Origin: JADKIH01 sp031427625 | Lineage (GTDB): Bacteria; Bacteroidota; Bacteroidia; AKYH767-A; 2013-40CM-41-45 | Direction of reading: 5' to 3' | NCBI GenBank assembly: GCA_031427625.1 | Contig: JANPNV010000168.1 | Location: 21,126 to 85,125, forward strand | Length of the DNA stretch: 64,000 nt | In this document: positions 35,137 through 43,324 of the stretch, piece by piece | How the letters are laid out: every line of letters starts with the position of its first letter | Numbering within the stretch: position 1 is the first letter of the stretch | Notes under the pieces: generated by a model | What the model saw: the letters and a program-made list of their open reading frames with translations, nothing else | What the model was told of the DNA's origin: nothing | Databases searched by the model: none | Translations under genes and position numbers: made by a program

Positions 35137-35202
35137 AAACTCCGCAACTTTGGCTTTAGTGATCTGTTTCACCAAATGCTTAAAGCTTGCGGAGTTTTTT
35201 TT
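35137..35202 (+). terminator. Terminator with 11-bp stem and structured loop
   Basis: Perfect 11-bp arms AAACTCCGCAA (35137-35147) and TTGCGGAGTTT (35187-35197), then a T run to 35202. The 39-base loop holds a second small hairpin (TTTGG ... CCAAA with GTGA/TCAC inside). In the minus-strand sense it also ends in a T-rich stretch, so it may serve both convergent genes. Confidence 0.75.
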
Positions 35203-35293
35203 CTAAAAATGAAACGTTTTAGATGCAAAACTTTTTCCGCGGTTTCTTTGGCATAAAGAAGTGGATTCATTCAAGAACAAAATTCAGCTTCAA

Positions 35294-35764
35294 TTATTCC
35301 GTTACAGGAACATTCAGGTCAATCTCACCAGAAGTGGCTGTAATTTCAAATGGAATCCCTCCAGTTACTCTTACTGAGTCAGTACTATCATAACCGGACA
35401 TATAGATAAAATACTTTCCGCGCTTTAGTCCGGGAATGTGAACATGCGTTTCTCCAACTTCACCGGCAATCACTAAATCATAATTACTTGAAATAATTCC
35501 GGGAGCATTGCTGGTATTAAATTTTACAAAAGCGCTATCAACATGTGAAGAATCTCCCATTATCGGAGCTCCGTGATGTTGTGGAAAAGCAACAAGCGTA
35601 ACACTTCCGCCAGTTCCAGCCGCATAAGTGCATGAACCATCGTCTTCTTCAGCATCAGAATTATAATTAACGGAATATGGATCCATACAACCCTTCTTCT
35701 TGCCGCAGGAAGGAAGTATAAATACTACGATAAGCAACGTTAATACGGAGATTGATTGTTTCAT
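35294..35764 (-). CDS. Lipoprotein with GCxDPxxxNYNxxA repeat motif
   Basis: A 156-residue lipoprotein: lipobox L-P-S-C (Cys20), a K-K-K linker, then G-C-M-D-P-Y-S-V-N-Y-N-S-D-A-E-E-D-D-G-S-C, a short disulphide-closed loop found as single or tandem repeats in many Bacteroidota surface proteins. The rest (about 50-156) forms a beta domain with H-V-H-I-P-G-L and K-Y-F-I-Y-M-S-G-Y. Probably anchored at the outer membrane. Function unknown; the loop has acidic residues suited to calcium binding. Confidence 0.82.
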   Translation of the reverse strand: MKQSISVLTLLIVVFILPSCGKKKGCMDPYSVNYNSDAEEDDGSCTYAAGTGGSVTLVAFPQHHGAPIMGDSSHVDSAFVKFNTSNAPGIISSNYDLVIAGEVGETHVHIPGLKRGKYFIYMSGYDSTDSVRVTGGIPFEITATSGEIDLNVPVTE

Positions 35765-35782
35765 TTTGGATTATTCTATCAG

Positions 35783-35810
35783 TAAAGATAGGGAGATAAA
35801 ATAATACCAA
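35783..35810 (-). promoter_or_regulatory. Putative promoter of lipoprotein gene (minus)
   Basis: Read on the minus strand: TTG (complement of 35808-35810), a 17-base spacer, then TATCTTTA (35783-35790), one base off TAnnTTTG. The start codon is 19 bases downstream. Confidence 0.4.
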
Positions 35811-35823
35811 AAGTTGAATACGC

Positions 35824-35855
35824 TTTGGTCAAATTTCAATGTAACCGTAACTTTA
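35824..35855 (+). promoter_or_regulatory. Putative promoter of DUF4271 operon
   Basis: TTTG at 35824-35827, a 20-base spacer and TAACTTTA at 35848-35855 (one base off consensus), 38 bases before the DUF4271 start. Confidence 0.4.
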
Positions 35856-35893
35856 CAAAATAAAACAGGTAAATCGATAGTTAAACCATTGCC

Positions 35894-36733
35894 ATGAGTG
35901 AGTCGTTTTTATATTCACTGTCAGATACTTCCGAAAACATCTTCGTTTTCGGAAAGCCTGTTCATGAGTATGTAAGTATATTTATCGATCCGGAAATTCA
36001 TTGGTTAAAGGATACTGTTCAGTATATTCAACTTTATAAAGGTCATGAGTTAAAACTGGTTCATTCAAGTCCGCAGCATAGAGAAAATATTTCACCCGAC
36101 TGGTTTTTCCCGCTTGTGCTTATTGTTTTTGGAGTCTTTGCTTGGATTCGCATGGCATACAATAAGTATTTTATGCAAATGATTCAGGCATTTCTGAATA
36201 GCAACCTCGCCAATCAGATTGTCAGAGATGAAAATATTTTCGTTCAACGGGCATCAATTTATCTGAGTATTGTTTTCAACCTGATACTTGCGCTCCTTAT
36301 TTATCTTGTAAGTATCCATTATCAATGGAATCTAGGTGATATTGGTAATGGTTTCGGCAGGTTTATGTTTTTTCTCATTGTGGTTTCTGTCGCCTATACC
36401 ATCAAATTTCTTATCCTCAAAATTTGTGGATGGTTGTTTGAGCAGGAAAGGGAAATGGCAACATACATATTCAATATTTTTATCATCAACAACATTTTAG
36501 GAATGGTGCTTATACCCTTCGTAGTGATACTTGCCTACAATGAATCGATTGCAGTATCCTGGGTACTTTCGATTCCTGTCGTACTAATCGTTCTCTCTTT
36601 CGGTTGGCGATTATTTAGAGGAGTTCAAATCGGATTGGCGTCCCCTTCCTTCTCTCCACTCTATTTATTTTTATATCTTTGCACCCTCGAAATTGCGCCC
36701 CTTCTGGTTTTGATACGCATCATCGTATCCTAA
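35894..36733 (+). CDS. DUF4271 membrane protein
   Basis: A 279-residue protein with a short N-terminal domain (about 1-75) and six membrane segments (about 78-95, 125-147, 160-180, 200-222, 230-250 and 262-278). DUF4271 is a Bacteroidota membrane family of unknown function. It is often found next to hemD, as here (44-base gap). It heads a run that continues through rnpA, yidD, an S41 protease and an O-antigen ligase. A Trp-Phe-Phe-Pro motif marks the first helix. Confidence 0.88.
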   Translation: MSESFLYSLSDTSENIFVFGKPVHEYVSIFIDPEIHWLKDTVQYIQLYKGHELKLVHSSPQHRENISPDWFFPLVLIVFGVFAWIRMAYNKYFMQMIQAFLNSNLANQIVRDENIFVQRASIYLSIVFNLILALLIYLVSIHYQWNLGDIGNGFGRFMFFLIVVSVAYTIKFLILKICGWLFEQEREMATYIFNIFIINNILGMVLIPFVVILAYNESIAVSWVLSIPVVLIVLSFGWRLFRGVQIGLASPSFSPLYLFLYLCTLEIAPLLVLIRIIVS

Positions 36734-36777
36734 TCAGTTCGCACCAGAATATTTATAACGAAACGGTATTTTTTTGC

Positions 36778-37527
36778 ATGACTTTGAAAGTTAAAAGCAT
36801 CCTTGTAACACAGCCTAAGCCAGAAACTGAAAAGTCGCCTTATTACGATCTTTCAAAAAAACACAGCGTGAAGATCGATTTTCGGCCTTTTATACACGTT
36901 GAGCCAATCTCTGCCAAGGACTTCCGGAAGGATAAAGTAAACCTTGCCGAGCATACTGCCGTAATCCTCACAAGCAGAAATGCAGCTGATCATTTTTTCC
37001 GCATATGCAACGAAATGCGAATCAATGTTCCTGAAACAATGAAGTATTTTTGTGTGTCTGAATCAACAGCATATTACCTTCAAAAGTTTGTCGTTTACAG
37101 AAAGCGCAAAATTTTCTTCGGCAAACAGACCATCAACGACCTGATGGATCTCATCAAAAAACATAAGAAGGAAAAATTCCTTGTTCCATGTACAGATATT
37201 CATAAGCAGGAAATATTTGATACCCTTGAATCACAAAGTATTGATTATACGAAGGCCGTCATCTATAAAACTGTAGCCAGCGACCTTTCCGATCTTGCAA
37301 ATGTCAATTACGATGTGCTCGTATTTTTCAGTCCATCGGGAATTACATCTCTTTTCAAGAATTTCCCAAAGTTTAAACAGAACAATACACGCATTGCTGC
37401 TTTTGGTCCTACCACGGCACAGGCCGTTCTCGATGCAGGTTTGCGTCTGGATATTCAGGCGCCTGTTCCGGCAGCACCATCCATGACAATGGCTCTTGAG
37501 CAATACATCCGGAAATCAAATAAATAA
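36778..37527 (+). CDS. hemD: Uroporphyrinogen-III synthase
   Basis: A 249-residue enzyme that cyclises hydroxymethylbilane to uroporphyrinogen III, with inversion of ring D. HemD is poorly conserved; visible marks are the N-terminal I-L-V-T-Q-P, V-I-L-T-S-R-N-A-A-D-H-F and the C-terminal V-F-F-S-P-S-G-I-T-S-L, A-A-F-G-P-T-T-A-Q-A-V. The start at 36778 (ATG) puts the conserved V-T-Q-P near the N-terminus; the upstream codons overlap the previous gene. Length matches HemD. The next gene, rnpA, is three bases downstream. Confidence 0.88.
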   Translation: MTLKVKSILVTQPKPETEKSPYYDLSKKHSVKIDFRPFIHVEPISAKDFRKDKVNLAEHTAVILTSRNAADHFFRICNEMRINVPETMKYFCVSESTAYYLQKFVVYRKRKIFFGKQTINDLMDLIKKHKKEKFLVPCTDIHKQEIFDTLESQSIDYTKAVIYKTVASDLSDLANVNYDVLVFFSPSGITSLFKNFPKFKQNNTRIAAFGPTTAQAVLDAGLRLDIQAPVPAAPSMTMALEQYIRKSNK

Positions 37528-37530
37528 AAT

Positions 37531-37947
37531 ATGCCTGTTACTGCTGCTCCGGCTCACCGTCTGACTTTCAGAAAGAAAGAAAGACTTTGCAGCAGGAAGG
37601 TTATTCAGGAAATCGTTCAAAAGGGGAAAAGCATTCACCTTAGTCCGATCAGACTCACCTGGTTGAAGATTAAATTACCCCACGATGTTCCCGCTCAGGC
37701 TGCATTCGTCGTTCCAAAGAAAAATTTTAAGTCGGCCGTTGACCGCAACAGGATAAAAAGAAAGATGCGTGAGTCGTACAGGAAAAATAAATCAGCATTT
37801 TATCCGTTAATTTCATTTCAGGATTGTCAATATGCAATGCTCTTTGTTTATACCGGAACGGAGACTGTTTCATATTCAGAAACAGAGGAAAAAACTAAAA
37901 TAATTTTACATCGTCTTGCGGAAACTATTCAGAAGAATAACGGTTAA
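37531..37947 (+). CDS. rnpA: Ribonuclease P protein component
   Basis: A 138-residue basic protein that binds the RNase P RNA and aids tRNA 5-prime processing. The signature R-N-R-I-K-R-K-M-R-E (72-81) is present, with conserved F-x-x-x-x-R near the N-terminus. In most bacteria rnpA follows rpmH; in Bacteroidota it is commonly placed near hemD and yidD, as here. Its end overlaps yidD by 32 bases, in a different frame. Confidence 0.95.
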   Translation: MPVTAAPAHRLTFRKKERLCSRKVIQEIVQKGKSIHLSPIRLTWLKIKLPHDVPAQAAFVVPKKNFKSAVDRNRIKRKMRESYRKNKSAFYPLISFQDCQYAMLFVYTGTETVSYSETEEKTKIILHRLAETIQKNNG

Positions 37948-38149
37948 AATCCTGACAGGCCTCGTGCGATTTTATCAGTGGTCGATTTCACCTCTACTGG
38001 GGCGCAATTGTCGTTTCGAGCCTACATGTTCTGAATATTGTTTGCAGGCAATAAATAAATACGGCGCATTGAAGGGTTCCTATCTTACCATTAAAAGATT
38101 GCTGCGTTGTCACCCCTGGGGCGGTCACGGATATGACCCGCTTCCATAG
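37916..38149 (+). CDS. yidD: Membrane protein insertion efficiency factor YidD
   Basis: A 77-residue YidD protein with the full core: Y-Q-W-S-I-S-P-L-L-G, C-R-F-E-P-T-C-S-E-Y, A-I-N-K-Y-G and R-L-L-R-C-H-P-W-G-G-H-G-Y-D-P-L-P. An amphipathic N-terminal helix binds the membrane; it is thought to help insertion by YidC. Four cysteines and C-terminal H-P-W are typical. The only usable start is TTG at 37916, inside rnpA, so expression is coupled to it. Confidence 0.93.
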   Translation: MRKLFRRITVKILTGLVRFYQWSISPLLGRNCRFEPTCSEYCLQAINKYGALKGSYLTIKRLLRCHPWGGHGYDPLP

Positions 38150-38161
38150 TCTTAAAAAATT

Positions 38162-39865
38162 ATGATGATAAAAAAATTCATCCGTAAATACCAGATTGCC
38201 GTCACTGCTATCGCAGTTTCCATTTCATCAATTGTGGGTTATAGTTTTGTCGATGACTATTTCGAAGTATCGAAAAACCTCGACATTTTTGCCACTATGT
38301 TCAGAGAGATAAACATATATTATGTTGATCCCGTCGATCCTGGAAAGCTAATGAAAAAGGGTATCGATGAGATGCTTTCAGACCTTGATCCGTACACTAA
38401 TTTTATTCCTGAAAGCGACATTGAGGATTACCGATTTATGACTACAGGACAATACGGAGGCATTGGAGCTGTGATCAGACAGAAGGGCGAATTCGCAGTT
38501 ATCAGCGATCCTTATGAAGGATTTCCTGCACAAAAGAGCGGGTTGATATCAGGTGATATCATCCTTGAAATTGATGGTCGATCGGCAAAGGGCAAAAAGA
38601 CCGATGAGATTAGTCATACACTAAAAGGTTCCCCCGGCACTCAGGTAAAACTCCTTATCCGGCGTGAAGGGGAGGATACCACTTTCATAAAAACACTAAC
38701 ACGTGAAGAGATAAAAGTAAAAAGTGTTCCGTATTCAGGCATCATTAAGGATGGTATTGGATATATAAAGTTGAACAGCTTTACGGAAAATGCAGGTAGA
38801 GACATCGGCAATGCATTAAAAGAAATGAAGGCAAAAGGAAAACTTAACGGTGTCGTTCTCGATCTGCGCGGTAATCCTGGCGGATTGCTTAATGAAGCAA
38901 TTAATGTCTCCAATGTTTTTATTGAAAAAGGAAAGGAAATAGTTAGTACGAAGGGAAAGATGCGTGACCTTGACAGGACTTATAAATCTATTAACGAGGC
39001 CATTGATAAAGACATTTCTGTCGCCGTTCTTGTTAACAGCGGTTCAGCATCAGCATCAGAAATTGTATCAGGTTCATTGCAGGATCTCGACCGCGCTGTG
39101 ATTGTCGGTCAACGAACTTTTGGAAAAGGACTTGTACAGACCACAAGGCCATTGTCTTATAATTCGCAATTGAAAATAACAACAGCAAAGTACTATGTTC
39201 CAAGTGGAAGATGTATTCAGGCTCTTGACTATGCTCACAGGAATGAAGATGGTAGCGTTGGAAAAATTCCGGACTCCCTCGTCACGCCATATAAAACAAG
39301 TACGGGCCGTACCGTTTACAATGGCGGAGGAATTTTACCTGACGTCATTTTGCCTGCAAAGAAACCAAGTGCAATTGTCTCCAGTTTACTTGGGAAGGCA
39401 ATTATTTTTGATTTTGTCACTTCCTATGTGCGCCATCATTCAAAGCCTGCAACACCAGAACTTAAAATATCAGATGCCGATTTCGAAGACTTTCAGAAAT
39501 TCATTGCATCGAAGGATTATGATTATACAACGAAAAGCGAAAAATCACTCGAGGAGCTAAAGAAAAATTCAGAAGACGAAAGTTATTATGCTGAATTAAA
39601 AACAGACATCGAAGCGTTAAAGTCGAAACTGTCTCATAATAAACTGGACGATGTTCTGAAGAATAAGGATGAAATCGTCAGTCTGATTCAAGATGAGATT
39701 GCTGCCAGATATTTTTATCAGTCAGGTCGTATTCGCTCTGCCTTGACACACGATGCTGAATTCGAAAAGGCAATTGAAGTTCTGAAAGATTCCGGAAAAT
39801 ATTCCGGGATTCTAAGCGGAGCTATTAAAGCAGATGCGGGTTCTGACGATCTCATCAAGCGATAG
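38162..39865 (+). CDS. S41 family C-terminal processing protease (second copy)
   Basis: A 567-residue periplasmic serine protease with an N-terminal membrane anchor (about 10-28), a PDZ domain (about 95-185, G-Q-Y-G-G-I-G-A-V) and the catalytic core: S297 in G-S-A-S-A-S-E, K322 in F-G-K-G and Q326. It differs from the protein at 16055 in the C-terminal helical region (about 420-560), which is Lys/Asp rich and coiled-coil-like. Function: trimming or degradation of envelope proteins. It follows yidD by 12 bases and is followed by an O-antigen ligase gene 17 bases later, suggesting one transcript. Confidence 0.92.
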   Translation: MMIKKFIRKYQIAVTAIAVSISSIVGYSFVDDYFEVSKNLDIFATMFREINIYYVDPVDPGKLMKKGIDEMLSDLDPYTNFIPESDIEDYRFMTTGQYGGIGAVIRQKGEFAVISDPYEGFPAQKSGLISGDIILEIDGRSAKGKKTDEISHTLKGSPGTQVKLLIRREGEDTTFIKTLTREEIKVKSVPYSGIIKDGIGYIKLNSFTENAGRDIGNALKEMKAKGKLNGVVLDLRGNPGGLLNEAINVSNVFIEKGKEIVSTKGKMRDLDRTYKSINEAIDKDISVAVLVNSGSASASEIVSGSLQDLDRAVIVGQRTFGKGLVQTTRPLSYNSQLKITTAKYYVPSGRCIQALDYAHRNEDGSVGKIPDSLVTPYKTSTGRTVYNGGGILPDVILPAKKPSAIVSSLLGKAIIFDFVTSYVRHHSKPATPELKISDADFEDFQKFIASKDYDYTTKSEKSLEELKKNSEDESYYAELKTDIEALKSKLSHNKLDDVLKNKDEIVSLIQDEIAARYFYQSGRIRSALTHDAEFEKAIEVLKDSGKYSGILSGAIKADAGSDDLIKR

Positions 39866-39882
39866 ATGTTTATTTTTAACTG

Positions 39883-41472
39883 ATGAGCAACCGTCTGCTG
39901 AAATCAAACCATCTTTATTTTACAGGGCTACTCTTGCTTGTTGCAGGAATGCCTGTGTCTTTATTCCTTACAAGTCTTTCTCAATTTGTACTGGCAGCGG
40001 CATTTTTAGTTGAAGGTGATGTAAGGGAAAAATTTAAACGATTTTTTTTAAATAAAGCAGCACTACTTGTTTCTGGAATATGGCTGCTTCATGTTATCGG
40101 TCTTTTGTGGACCACTGAAATTACAGAAGGACTTAAAGACATTCGGATCAAATTACCTTTATTTATTTTAACACTGATAATTGCAGGAAGCAGTCCATTA
40201 TCTGCAAAACAATTCCGATGGATATTGATTGTTTTTATAGCAGCCGTTTTTGGCGGAACAATGGTAAGTATGGCTGTACTCGTTGATATCATTCACAGGA
40301 ATGTATATGACATCAGGGATGTTTTCATTTTTAATATTTCACATATCCGCTTTGCATTATTTACCTGTCTTTCTATTTTTATATTGATATGGCTTGCATT
40401 CAGGGAAAAGAAAGACGTATCCGTTATTTTAAAAATTCTGTCAATCATATTAATAATATGGAATATCGCCTTTCTCGTAATTGTTGAATCTGTAACTGGT
40501 TTGCTGATTTTTTCAGTCACAGGACTATTGCTATTACTCTACTATGCATTCACATCTTTAAAAATAAAGAACAGAATTTTACTTACTGCTGTGATCATTA
40601 CTCTGCCAATTGCATTCGTAATGATGATCGAGAAATTTGTAAATGATTATTATCAGAATCATCCGTATTCAATTAATGTTAATGAGAAAACAGCATTAGG
40701 GAATCGCTATGAGTTTAACATGGAAGATCCTTTATATGAAAATGGATATCCTGTATGGGTTTACGTTTGCGATACTGAGTTGCGTACTTCATGGAATGGC
40801 ATGAGTAAAATTGATTATGATTCGCTGGATGAGCGAAGACAGCCCTTGAGATACACGCTCATCCGGTTTCTGGCAAGCAAAGGGTTAAAGAAAGATTCCG
40901 AAGGATTGAAAACGCTAACATTACAAGAGCGAAAATCGGTGGAACGTGGAATTGCAAATGTAAATTATCAGGATATATCAAGTATGCCAGCGCGTCTTCT
41001 TCAAATTATGTGGGAGTTTGATCAGTTTCTTAAAGGAGGAAGTCCCAATGCACACTCAGTAACACAGCGATTCGAATTCTGGAAGGCGGGATGGTTGATT
41101 GCGTCGTCAAATTTAATTACAGGAGTTGGTACCGGCGATATGCCTGCTGCATATAGTTTAAAATACAATGAAATGAATAGTCGTCTTGACAAGGAGCACA
41201 GACTTCGCGCTCATAATCAGTATTTGGCTATACTTGTTGCTTTTGGAATTCCCGGACTTATCTATTTTCTAATCGCAATTTTCTATCCTCTGTTTGTTTA
41301 CAGTCAAAAGATTGGATTTCTTTTTTTTGTTTTTTTCCTGATTGTATTATTATCGATGCTTACTGAAGACACGTTAGAAACTCAGGCTGGAGCAACATTT
41401 TTTGCTTTGTTCTTTTCTCTCTTTTTGATTGGGTGCACTAATAGAGTAAAACTTACTTCACCCACTTCATAA
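39883..41472 (+). CDS. O-antigen ligase-type membrane protein (Wzy_C)
   Basis: A 529-residue polytopic protein with about ten membrane helices and a Wzy_C-like region. The first two thirds are hydrophobic; a hydrophilic loop of about 150 residues (about 265-400) holds R-Y-T-L-I-R-F-L-A-S and R-F-E-F-W-K-A-G-W, and ends with T-G-V-G-T-G-D and A-H-N-Q-Y-L-A-I-L, the R/H motifs of ligases. Such enzymes transfer a lipid-linked polysaccharide onto lipid A-core or another acceptor. The two downstream glycosyltransferases (minus strand) support an envelope polysaccharide role. Its 3-prime end overlaps the GT9 gene by 20 bases. Confidence 0.85.
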   Translation: MSNRLLKSNHLYFTGLLLLVAGMPVSLFLTSLSQFVLAAAFLVEGDVREKFKRFFLNKAALLVSGIWLLHVIGLLWTTEITEGLKDIRIKLPLFILTLIIAGSSPLSAKQFRWILIVFIAAVFGGTMVSMAVLVDIIHRNVYDIRDVFIFNISHIRFALFTCLSIFILIWLAFREKKDVSVILKILSIILIIWNIAFLVIVESVTGLLIFSVTGLLLLLYYAFTSLKIKNRILLTAVIITLPIAFVMMIEKFVNDYYQNHPYSINVNEKTALGNRYEFNMEDPLYENGYPVWVYVCDTELRTSWNGMSKIDYDSLDERRQPLRYTLIRFLASKGLKKDSEGLKTLTLQERKSVERGIANVNYQDISSMPARLLQIMWEFDQFLKGGSPNAHSVTQRFEFWKAGWLIASSNLITGVGTGDMPAAYSLKYNEMNSRLDKEHRLRAHNQYLAILVAFGIPGLIYFLIAIFYPLFVYSQKIGFLFFVFFLIVLLSMLTEDTLETQAGATFFALFFSLFLIGCTNRVKLTSPTS

Positions 41473-42478
41473 TTCTTTCCTCCACCATCGCTGGTGAAAT
41501 ATCGCTGATGCATGTGCAGTTGGCTGGATTATTCCTGCAAGTTGAACATTCTTTGTTTGCAACAATGTATTCAGCTTTGATGCCAACAGGGGACCAGCGA
41601 ACAGGATGGAGTGGACGAATTGGAGGATATATTCCCAGCGCATGTTTGCCAAGTGCAGCAGCAATGTGCAGCGGTCCGGTACTAGCTGCAACAATTCCAT
41701 CGCATGAATTAAGAAAAGCAACCATGTCATCAAGAGTCATGAGTCCGGCAAGATTGAGAACATGAGTTGGAAGTGTCTTCGCCCATTCATTGATAGTTGC
41801 AGATTCTTTTTCTCCTCCGGTGATAAAAATCTGGAATTTAGCAGGAGATAGATACCGGATTAAATCGGCGTAATAGCTGAGCTTCCATTCTCTTCCGCTA
41901 GAATGTGAATGGGGATGAATAACAAGTTTGAATTTGTCTTTCAGAATAAGAATAGAATATTTATTTCTTAAGTCTTCCACATTCGTCATCCTGTAAAGTG
42001 ACGGAACCTTTTCAAGCGGCAAAATGTTTTTATAACCAAAAGGCTTAAGAAGGATAGCGTTTAATTGCGATTCATGTAAGTCTGAATTTTTTCTTCCGAG
42101 TTTTACAAGTCTGTTGCATGACAACCAATGATAATATCTGTTCGTTGTACCGATACGTTCGCGGATATCTGCATTTTTTGCTGCCGATGAAATATCTTTT
42201 CGGGGATAAACATGAATGATAGCATCTGCATTACATTCTTTCAAAAAGTTCATTCGACCCTTATTGTCCAACTTTATAAAAGTATCGTAGTTTAGAAACT
42301 CATCGATGGCATCACAGCATTTTATGACAGGATAGGTGTATGTTTTGCCAAAAAAAATGACTCTCACATCCTTGCCTAGAATTTCTTTAATTAACGCAGC
42401 CATGGGAAGAGTGAGTACAACATCTCCTATTGCATCTGTCCTGCTGATAATAACTGTACGTATTGCGGAAATTTTCAA
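41453..42478 (-). CDS. Glycosyltransferase family 9 (heptosyltransferase-like)
   Basis: A 341-residue GT-B enzyme. N-terminal G-D-V-V-L-T-L-P (about 18-25) and C-terminal V-A-A-S-T-G-P-L-H-I-A-A-A-L-G, with I-Y-P-P-I-R-P-L-H-P and W-S-P-V, mark the GT9 family that adds heptose or similar sugars to lipopolysaccharide. A Cys-rich tail (C-S-T-C ... C-T-C) follows. The start is TTG at 42478, which overlaps the GT2 stop (TTGA); no ATG precedes the conserved motif. Transcribed after the GT2 gene. Sugar donor unknown. Confidence 0.88.
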   Translation of the reverse strand: MKISAIRTVIISRTDAIGDVVLTLPMAALIKEILGKDVRVIFFGKTYTYPVIKCCDAIDEFLNYDTFIKLDNKGRMNFLKECNADAIIHVYPRKDISSAAKNADIRERIGTTNRYYHWLSCNRLVKLGRKNSDLHESQLNAILLKPFGYKNILPLEKVPSLYRMTNVEDLRNKYSILILKDKFKLVIHPHSHSSGREWKLSYYADLIRYLSPAKFQIFITGGEKESATINEWAKTLPTHVLNLAGLMTLDDMVAFLNSCDGIVAASTGPLHIAAALGKHALGIYPPIRPLHPVRWSPVGIKAEYIVANKECSTCRNNPANCTCISDISPAMVEERIMKWVK

Positions 42479-43236
42479 ATGCTTTTATTTTTCTGAAGTT
42501 CATAAAGCTTCGCATACCTTATAAATAAAGCATAAGAAGAGATCCTACAGATAATTAGACCATAATATCCATCGAGAAATCCCAAACGGAAAATAAAGTC
42601 ACGGATAAATTTCAATTTCGGTTTTACTATTAAATGTAATAAAGAACATCTTCTTCCTTCTTTGTATGCAGTCAACGCTTCAATTTCGCTGAATCTGTTT
42701 ACCTGCCTGATATGGTCAGAAATTGTATAGTATGAATAATGCAGAAGGTCACCTTTCACAAATCCTGAAATATTTCCATCGTTTAATATAAATTTATCAT
42801 GGGGATTAGATCCGCCCCATTTACCGGCATCTTTTTTAAACAAGCGAAGTTTTGAATCAGGATACCAGCCGCAGTGGCGTATCCATTTTCCACAATAATT
42901 GGTAAGTCGGTTAAACTGATAACCGTCTTTAACCCAGTCGGACTTCAATAGTACGATTGATTTTTTCAAATCTTCAGACAAAGATTCATCTGCATCAACA
43001 GATAAAATATGTTCGTTGGTGCAATTTTCTAATGCAAAATTTTTCTGTTGGATGTATCCTTCGAAAGGATTCGTAATAAACCGAACCCCATAGCTCTTGC
43101 AGATTTCTTGAGTTCTGTCAGTGGAGCCTGAGTCTACGACAACGATTTCATCAGCGACACCTGAAAGCGATTCGAGGCATCGGCCGATATTTCGTTCTTC
43201 ATTTAAAGAGATAATGACAGCGGATAACCTGATCAT
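42475..43236 (-). CDS. Glycosyltransferase family 2
   Basis: A 253-residue GT-A enzyme: S-A-V-I-I-S-L-N-E-E-R-N-I-G-R-C-L-E-S-L, the nucleotide-sugar D-S-G-S-T-D and the metal-binding D-A-D-E-S (about 93-97). The form resembles WaaE/KdtX-like transferases. It lies upstream of the GT9 gene with a 4-base overlap and is divergent from meaB (88 bases). Likely role: lipopolysaccharide core or other surface glycan. Confidence 0.9.
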   Translation of the reverse strand: MIRLSAVIISLNEERNIGRCLESLSGVADEIVVVDSGSTDRTQEICKSYGVRFITNPFEGYIQQKNFALENCTNEHILSVDADESLSEDLKKSIVLLKSDWVKDGYQFNRLTNYCGKWIRHCGWYPDSKLRLFKKDAGKWGGSNPHDKFILNDGNISGFVKGDLLHYSYYTISDHIRQVNRFSEIEALTAYKEGRRCSLLHLIVKPKLKFIRDFIFRLGFLDGYYGLIICRISSYALFIRYAKLYELQKNKSI

Positions 43237-43278
43237 AACTTATCAACGCCTGCAAGTTAGGTATATTTATTTACTGCA

Positions 43279-43309
43279 TTTTGTGTTGCCGCTGATTCTT
43301 GTTTCTTTG
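43279..43309 (+). promoter_or_regulatory. Putative promoter of meaB
   Basis: TTTTG at 43279-43283, an 18-base spacer, then TTTCTTTG at 43302-43309 (one base off TAnnTTTG). The ATG is at 43325. Confidence 0.4.
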
Positions 43310-43324
43310 CGGAATCATTTAGCA

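Noticed and set aside
35137..35202. Structured 66-base element as a tRNA or riboswitch
   Set aside because: It lacks tRNA consensus (no T-arm GTTCGA) and is better explained as a terminator with an internal hairpin.
39195..39560. 121-codon frame overlapping the second S41 protease
   Set aside because: Shadow of a gene with intact catalytic residues; no independent features.
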